A DNA stretch of 64,000 bases from NCBI RefSeq assembly GCF_047250385.1, contig NZ_JBLBVM010000055.1:310001-374000 (forward strand), read 5' to 3'. The notes beneath the pieces were generated by a model. It was not told the origin of the DNA and did no database searches. It was given only the letters and a program-made list of their open reading frames with translations. A program made the translations under genes and the position numbers. Shown in pieces: positions 58,576 through 64,000 of this stretch. The number at the start of each line of letters is the position of its first letter. The first letter of the stretch is position 1. The stretch comes from Glaciecola sp047250385 (GTDB taxonomy: Bacteria > Pseudomonadota > Gammaproteobacteria > Enterobacterales > Alteromonadaceae).

Positions 58576-60762
58576 ATGGCGGATTATTCAGGATTAACAA
58601 ATGGGCATTGTGCTTTACCATTTAGCATTCTTGGCCCTAAGCAAATTAAGACCAAAACAAGCGTCACACTTTGGGTTCCTGAAGCCAGTAAAGTCACTTT
58701 ATATTGCGTTAAGCATAAAAAGAAGTTAGTACAACTCAAAGCACTTGAGGCGGGTGTCTTTACCGGTGAATTTAAAACGCCAAAAGAAGATGACTTTACT
58801 TATGAAGTGCATGCTGAGTTTGCATCGGGTGAACATCGCTATATTGACCCTTATCAATTTCATGCTGAAGCCTATCACGCGGTTCATTTTGTTGACCATC
58901 AACCTGAAAACTTATATCAACAGATTGGTGCACAACTTACTGAATCCAAAGGTGTACAGGGTATACGTTTTGCAGTTTTCGCGCCCAATGCGTCGTCTGT
59001 TTCATTGATAGGCGACTTTAATATTTGGAACCGTTTATCTCATCCAATGCAAAAAACGGATTTGGGCTATTGGGTTTTGTTTGTACCGGGCTTAAAAGCA
59101 GGTGAGCAATACAAATATTCAATTAAAGATAATGCTGGTCATCAACTGCCAGATAAAGCTGATCCAGTTGGTTTTCATCATCAACAATATCCTTCTCATT
59201 GCTCCGTTACTTATGATCAAAATGCTTATAAGTGGAATGACCAAGCCTGGTTGAATAGAAAAAATATCGATCACTATAAAACGCCTATGAGCATCTATGA
59301 AGTGCATCTGGGCTCGTGGCGCAAACCAGGCGACACAGAACAACGTTATTTAAGCTACGAAGAATTAGCAAAGCAATTAGTCGATTATGTAAAAGACATG
59401 GGCTATACCCATATCGAAGTGCTACCTGTATCTGAATTTCCATTCGATGGCTCGTGGGGGTATCAACCAGTAGGTTTGTTTGCACCAACAAGTCGCTTTG
59501 GTGACCCTGATAGCTTTAAGTTTTTTGTAGATACTTGTCATCAAAATAATATTGGCGTAATCGTCGATTGGGTTCCTGCTCACTTTCCAGAAGATGCGCA
59601 CGGTTTAGCGCGTTTTGATGGTACTCATTTGTACGAATATGAAGACCCGCGCAAAGGCTGGCACCCAGATTGGAACTCGTGTATCTATGATTTTGGCAAG
59701 CAAACGGTTCGTCAATTTTTAGTCGCTAATGCTTTATTTTGGTTCGATAAGTATCATGTAGATGGCATTCGCGTAGATGCTGTGGCTTCCATGCTTTACC
59801 TCGATTACTCGCGTAATGATGGAGAGTGGATCCCTAATGTCGATGGCGGAAATCATAATTACGAAGCGATTAGTTTGCTGCAATGGATGAACACTGAAGT
59901 GTATGCCAAATTCCCATGGGCGATGACAATAGCTGAGGAATCAACATCTTTCGCGGGTGTTTCAAAGCCCGTAGATTCAGGCGGACTTGGCTTTGGCTTC
60001 AAATGGAATATGGGCTGGATGCATGATTCATTGCATTATATCGCTAAAGACCCTGCTTACCGTCGCTTTCATCATGGTGAGCTGACTTTCAGTATGGTTT
60101 ATGCTTTCGATGAGAATTTCGTATTACCTATTTCTCATGATGAAGTGGTGCACGGCAAAGGCTCAATGTTACAGAAAATGCCAGGCGATGAATGGCAGCA
60201 AGCAGCTAACTTGCGTGCTTATTACGGGTTCATGTTTGCTCATCCGGGTAAAAAATTACAGTTTATGGGTAATGAATTTGCTCAGGACCGAGAATGGAAT
60301 CACGATATATCGCTCGATTGGCATTTATTAGAACAGCCCAAACATCAAGGCATCAATCAATTATACAAAGCCTTGAATACCCTATACCAATCCACACCTG
60401 CTTTGTATGAATGTGATCATAGTGCCGCTGGATTTCGTTGGATTGATCACAACAATGCTGAGCAATCCGTGGTGTCATTACTCCGCCGTAATGCCAGTGA
60501 TACAGAACAAGTTGTTGCAATCGCTAACTTTACACCAATCCCAAGAGATAACTTTCGTGTTGGCGTTGAAAAGGCAGGCAAATACGCCTTAGTGATGAAC
60601 ACAGACGATAGCCAATATGGTGGCAGCGATTACCTTGCGACTCTTGATATCTCTAATGTCGAAGTTAAAAGTGAAAAAACAGCTTGGAACGACTGTCCTT
60701 ACTCGATTGTGCTTAATCTTCCGCCATTGAGTTTGATTATGTTGAAGTGGAATAAAAGCTAA
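58576..60762 (+). CDS. glgB: 1,4-alpha-glucan branching enzyme
   Basis: 728 residues. Introduces alpha-1,6 branches in glycogen. Two N-terminal beta domains (N1 about 10-95, CBM48 about 110-215 with FAVFAPNASSVSLIGDFN), then the GH13 barrel: GYTHIEVLPVSEFPFDGSWG, nucleophile in GIRVDAVASM, acid Glu in TIAEESTSF, and ISHDEVVHGKGS. The ATG at 58576 is preferred over GTG 58570 because GGAG stands five bases before it and overlaps the GTG. Seventeen bases after malQ. Confidence 0.96.
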   Translation: MADYSGLTNGHCALPFSILGPKQIKTKTSVTLWVPEASKVTLYCVKHKKKLVQLKALEAGVFTGEFKTPKEDDFTYEVHAEFASGEHRYIDPYQFHAEAYHAVHFVDHQPENLYQQIGAQLTESKGVQGIRFAVFAPNASSVSLIGDFNIWNRLSHPMQKTDLGYWVLFVPGLKAGEQYKYSIKDNAGHQLPDKADPVGFHHQQYPSHCSVTYDQNAYKWNDQAWLNRKNIDHYKTPMSIYEVHLGSWRKPGDTEQRYLSYEELAKQLVDYVKDMGYTHIEVLPVSEFPFDGSWGYQPVGLFAPTSRFGDPDSFKFFVDTCHQNNIGVIVDWVPAHFPEDAHGLARFDGTHLYEYEDPRKGWHPDWNSCIYDFGKQTVRQFLVANALFWFDKYHVDGIRVDAVASMLYLDYSRNDGEWIPNVDGGNHNYEAISLLQWMNTEVYAKFPWAMTIAEESTSFAGVSKPVDSGGLGFGFKWNMGWMHDSLHYIAKDPAYRRFHHGELTFSMVYAFDENFVLPISHDEVVHGKGSMLQKMPGDEWQQAANLRAYYGFMFAHPGKKLQFMGNEFAQDREWNHDISLDWHLLEQPKHQGINQLYKALNTLYQSTPALYECDHSAAGFRWIDHNNAEQSVVSLLRRNASDTEQVVAIANFTPIPRDNFRVGVEKAGKYALVMNTDDSQYGGSDYLATLDISNVEVKSEKTAWNDCPYSIVLNLPPLSLIMLKWNKS

Positions 60763-60764
60763 TT

Positions 60765-62906
60765 ATGCCAAACCAGTTGCAAGGTCACGATTTCACTTTA
60801 TTACCAGGTCAAGTCGCTCCATTTGGTGCGAATATAAGTGCCGACGGTTGTAACTTTTCAATTTATTGCCCAGATGCAAAGGATGTTTATCTGTGTTTGT
60901 TTGATGAAGCAGACATTGAAATTGCACAAATTAAATTAAAACAGCGTGTCCAGTCCAAGTGGTTTGGTTTCGTGAAAGGTGTAAGCGAAGGGCAGAAGTA
61001 TGCCTACAGAGTGAACTCTAAAGATCATCGTAAAGTAAACACTGAAATGGATGTGGGACGTTTACTCATCGATCCCTATGCGAAACAATTGAGTCACGCT
61101 TTAGTGTGGGATCGTGATGCCTATGTAGGAAAGACCTCACCAGTAATCGGTCAAGCTGTTAAAGACAATCAGGCCTTTATCCCTAAATCTATCGTGACAG
61201 CCTCTGTTCCTTGTGATCGACTAAAGCACTCATCAAATTCATTGAGTACTAATGGCGAACAGCCTGATCGTATAATTTACGAAGCGCACGTTAAAGGCTT
61301 AACTCAAAATCATCCAGATGTGCCTGCAGAGCAACGAGGAAAGTATCTCGGTGCTTGCCATCCTAGTGTGCTAGCGCATTTGAAGTCTCTAGGCGTTACG
61401 TGTATTCAGTTTTTGCCTGTTTTTGCTTTCATGCCAGAACCCTACATAAGTGAAAAAGGCCTTACGAACTATTGGGGATATAACCCCATAAACTTTTTTA
61501 GTCCAGAGCCAAGATATGCAGTGAAGGATGCGTTAGCTGAGTGCAAGCACATGGTTAGCGAATATCAAAAGGCAGGCTTTGAGGTCATACTCGATGTGGT
61601 ATTTAATCATACGGCTGAAAGTGGCGAACCAGGAAGTATTCTCTCATTCAAAGGCTTGTGCCATCGTCATGCTTATCTGCAAATAGTGAATGATGAGTTA
61701 AATACGCCAACCTATATTAATTATTCTGGTTGCGGTAATACAGTTAATACAGCTGATACATATATGATGACTTTAATCATCGACTCTCTAAGGTATTGGG
61801 TAAGTGAAATTGGTATCGACGGTTTTCGATTCGATCTTGCGGCATCATTGGGTAGAGAACCTATAGATTTTCATGCCGACGCAACGATATTCAAGATATT
61901 ACGGCAAGATCCGGTACTAAAAAATGCGATTATGATCGCTGAACCTTGGGACATTGGTCCGGGAGGTTACCAACTAGGTCAGTTTCCTGATTATTGGCTT
62001 GAGGTGAATGACAAGTACAGAGATACAGTACGAGGTTTTTGGCGCTCAGATACCGGCTTGAAAGCTGATTTTGCAACTCGATTCATGGGCTCACGAGACG
62101 TATTCCCTAAAGGGATGCGACCAATGCTAACGAGTGTAAACAACATTACATATCATGATGGTTTCACTTTGCATGACCTTGTTAGTTATTCAAAGAAACA
62201 CAATAAGGCTAACTTAGAAGATAATCATGATGGGCATAACCATAATTTAAGTGATAATTACGGTGTTGAAGGTGAGACAAGTGACCTCGATATTTTAGAG
62301 CTTCGTGAACAGCAAAAGCGAAATCTATTCGCTACATTGATACTTTCACAAGGTACTCCTCATATTCTGGGAGGGGATGAATTAAGTCGATCACAATTAG
62401 GTAATAATAATGCCTATTGCCAAGACAACGAGTTGAATTGGTTAAATTGGGAGTTGGATGAACGCCAAAAATCATTTTTAGCATTCACGAAGTATGTTAT
62501 CCAGCTACGTAAAGAAAACCCTTTACTGAGTCATATGATGTTTGAGGATGACCAGTTTGATAGTCAGGTAAATATAGACACCGCCGATTGGTATAGAGTA
62601 GATGGTTCGTTCAAACGAGACCAAGATTGGACTAACCAGGACCATCATTGTTTTGCACTGCATATTATTGGTGCGACAAAAGCTTCACCAGGGCAACAAG
62701 TGCGTAAGGCACAAGAGTGGCTCTATGTGGTTAATAGCTCGAAAAAGAGTGTAGAGTTTAATTTACCATTACTGTTGAAAAATCAAGATTGGAAGTGCGT
62801 TCTCAATACAGCTATCAGTGATATAGCTGATTATGAAAGCCAATCTATGAGCCCGCTGTTTACAATGGAAGCGCGAAGCTTTTGTTTATTTAAACACAGG
62901 GACTAA
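60765..62906 (+). CDS. glgX: Glycogen debranching enzyme GlgX
   Basis: 713 residues. Isoamylase-type GH13 enzyme that removes short alpha-1,6 stubs. N-terminal CBM48 (GQVAPFGANISADGCNFSIY), then YEAHVKGLTQNHPDVP, NYWGYNPINFFSPEPRYA, VFNHTAESGEPG, nucleophile in GIDGFRFDLAASLGRE, acid in IAEPWDIGPGGYQLG, and SVNNITYHDGFTLHDLVSY. Two bases after glgB. glgC, glgA and glgP are not within the window. Confidence 0.95.
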   Translation: MPNQLQGHDFTLLPGQVAPFGANISADGCNFSIYCPDAKDVYLCLFDEADIEIAQIKLKQRVQSKWFGFVKGVSEGQKYAYRVNSKDHRKVNTEMDVGRLLIDPYAKQLSHALVWDRDAYVGKTSPVIGQAVKDNQAFIPKSIVTASVPCDRLKHSSNSLSTNGEQPDRIIYEAHVKGLTQNHPDVPAEQRGKYLGACHPSVLAHLKSLGVTCIQFLPVFAFMPEPYISEKGLTNYWGYNPINFFSPEPRYAVKDALAECKHMVSEYQKAGFEVILDVVFNHTAESGEPGSILSFKGLCHRHAYLQIVNDELNTPTYINYSGCGNTVNTADTYMMTLIIDSLRYWVSEIGIDGFRFDLAASLGREPIDFHADATIFKILRQDPVLKNAIMIAEPWDIGPGGYQLGQFPDYWLEVNDKYRDTVRGFWRSDTGLKADFATRFMGSRDVFPKGMRPMLTSVNNITYHDGFTLHDLVSYSKKHNKANLEDNHDGHNHNLSDNYGVEGETSDLDILELREQQKRNLFATLILSQGTPHILGGDELSRSQLGNNNAYCQDNELNWLNWELDERQKSFLAFTKYVIQLRKENPLLSHMMFEDDQFDSQVNIDTADWYRVDGSFKRDQDWTNQDHHCFALHIIGATKASPGQQVRKAQEWLYVVNSSKKSVEFNLPLLLKNQDWKCVLNTAISDIADYESQSMSPLFTMEARSFCLFKHRD

Positions 62907-62980
62907 GCAAAGAAAACCCAGTGAACAATGTGCTTTGCGAAGACTAAGTAAATGCCTAACAAGTTTTTTGATTTAAAAAC

Positions 62981-63027
62981 ACATAACGTTAAGAACATAT
63001 AACTGTAAGAACGCAAAACTTTTAAAA
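62981..63027. repeat. Weak ~14-16-bp tandem repeat after glgX
   Basis: ACATAACGTTAAGA, ACATATAACTGTAAGA and ACGCAAAACTTTTAAAA follow one another with partial similarity. Degenerate; listed because of the similar repeats elsewhere in the window. Confidence 0.35.
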
Positions 63028-63111
63028 TACAAAAGAAAACGCAAAGCTGTTTATCCTCTTAGCGATTGGGTGGTATGATCCTACATTCATTCGAAGATAA
63101 GAGAGCCAAGT

Positions 63112-64000
63112 ATGAGTGTCACATCTGCAAATCCCAAAAGTAATGAAGCTTCCACCTTATGTGATATAGGGTTTATCGGATTAGGTGTGATGGGTAAAAA
63201 CCTCACACTCAACTTGGCAGATAATGGCTATAAAGTTGCTTGTTTCGACCTCGATCAAAGTAAAATAGATGCTATTTTGTTGCAAGATGAATTAGAGCGC
63301 ACTACGCCAGAAGCTAGAGTAGTTGCTTGCCATTCTTATACTGAATTACTCAAAAATTTAAAAGCTCCCCACACCATAATACTTTCCGTGCCCGCTGGTG
63401 AACCTGTTGATCATGTTTGTCATCATCTAATTGATGCTGGAGTTCAAGCTGACGATATCGTTGTAGACACAGGTAATAGTTTGTGGACAGACTCAGTAGA
63501 GCGTGAGGCAAAATACAAAGGTAAGTTTATATTCTTCTCAACCGCAGTATCTGGTGGCGAAGTAGGGGCACGTTTTGGGCCATCTCTCATGCCTTCAGGC
63601 GACCCATATGCTTGGACTCGAATTGAATCGATATGGCAGGCAATAGCGGCCAAAGTAGATCCAATTAGTGGCTTACCCATCGAATCTTATGAGCCAGGCA
63701 AGCCGGTGACACGCGGCGAGCCATGCACAACCTACATTGGCCCTGTTGGTGCAGGTCACTATGTCAAAATGGTGCACAACGGCATTGAGTATGCCGATAT
63801 GCAGTTGATTTGTGAGGCTTATCATATCATGCGTACAGGGCTTGAAATGAGTCCTAAAGAGATTGCAAAAACCTATCGCGAATGGAATCAGGGAAAGCTA
63901 AACAGCTACTTAATTGAAATCAGTGCTGAAGTACTCGATCAAGAAGATCCAGAAAGTGGTGCGGCGTTGGTCGATATTATTATGGATAAAGCCGGTCAGA
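63112..64000 (+). CDS. gnd: 6-phosphogluconate dehydrogenase, decarboxylating (3' end outside)
   Basis: First 296 codons. Oxidises 6-phosphogluconate to ribulose 5-phosphate with NADP. After a polar ~18-residue extension comes the Rossmann motif IGFIGLGVMGKNLTLNLA; then STAVSGGEVGARFGPSLMPSG, the substrate region GHYVKMVHNGIEYADMQLI with catalytic Lys, and the helical domain. The insert GEPCTTYIGPVGAGH is longer than in E. coli Gnd. Competes with Edd for the same substrate. A possible -10 TATGAT is at 63074-63079. Cut by the window edge. Confidence 0.95.
   Translation, partial: MSVTSANPKSNEASTLCDIGFIGLGVMGKNLTLNLADNGYKVACFDLDQSKIDAILLQDELERTTPEARVVACHSYTELLKNLKAPHTIILSVPAGEPVDHVCHHLIDAGVQADDIVVDTGNSLWTDSVEREAKYKGKFIFFSTAVSGGEVGARFGPSLMPSGDPYAWTRIESIWQAIAAKVDPISGLPIESYEPGKPVTRGEPCTTYIGPVGAGHYVKMVHNGIEYADMQLICEAYHIMRTGLEMSPKEIAKTYREWNQGKLNSYLIEISAEVLDQEDPESGAALVDIIMDKAGQ

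Overview
The window is chromosomal DNA from a moderately AT-rich gammaproteobacterium. The gene content and gene order point to the order Alteromonadales, a marine heterotroph of the Alteromonadaceae/Glaciecola/Catenovulum kind. The evidence is a series of clusters shared with E. coli and Pseudomonas (lnt-corC-ybeY-ybeZ-miaB-ubiF followed by a Met-Leu-Gln-Gln tRNA operon; lolB-ispE-tRNAGln-prs; rplY-pth-ychF; hemA-prfA-prmC-sirB2-kdsA; roxA-purB-hflD-mnmA-rluE; cspD/clpS-clpA; infA-bpt-aat-trxB) plus a HexR-type Entner-Doudoroff block. The species assignment is inference. I see no phage, insertion sequence, CRISPR array or rRNA gene; almost all of the window is core genome.

Layout. 1-9.2 kb: envelope and RNA-maturation genes (lnt, corC, ybeY, ybeZ, miaB), a DMT transporter, ubiF, a 56-residue membrane protein, a sodium:amino acid symporter, and a four-gene tRNA operon with a good sigma-70 promoter. 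9.3-16.5 kb: an unrecognised 333-residue gene, ychF-pth-rplY, a small lipoprotein, then lolB-ispE-tRNAGln-prs. 16.7-25.7 kb: hemA-prfA-prmC-sirB2-kdsA, a lipase-like hydrolase, ychJ and a monomeric NADP isocitrate dehydrogenase. 26-35 kb: a lipoprotein esterase, an RHS-protein remnant, then a long minus-strand run (rluE, mnmA, hflD, purB, a membrane adenylate/guanylate cyclase translationally coupled to the ribosomal oxygenase roxA, and a lone solute-binding-like protein). 34.8-45.4 kb: cspD, clpS-clpA, infA-bpt-aat-trxB, yfbV, sprT, sppA, a 58-residue ORF, ydjA.

45.5-64 kb is a sugar-catabolism region. It holds hexR-pykA, diverging from zwf-pgl-edd-glk-eda (oxidative pentose phosphate entry plus Entner-Doudoroff), then a hexose-phosphate mutarotase, gapA, and diverging malQ-glgB-glgX (glycogen/maltodextrin), ending in a truncated gnd. 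HexR-like palindromes lie in the hexR/zwf and gapA/malQ intergenic regions, so the block probably responds to KDPG through HexR. Together these genes take glycogen or maltodextrin to glucose, phosphorylate it (Glk), oxidise it (Zwf, Pgl), split it (Edd, Eda) and pass it through GapA and PykA to pyruvate.

I did not find a clearly new multi-gene system. The most unusual feature is a scatter of short imperfect tandem repeats with different unit lengths (8, 12, 13, 15, 16 and 17 bp), several lying on or next to stop codons. One of them is translated into a 12-unit pentapeptide-periodic N-terminal extension of PrmC. Other points of interest are an lnt gene with no ATG/GTG/TTG start, a symporter gene whose ribosome binding site directly follows the tRNA-operon terminator, the cyclase-roxA coupling, a signal-peptide-less solute-binding protein, and small gene remnants (RHS core, lipoyl-like domain).
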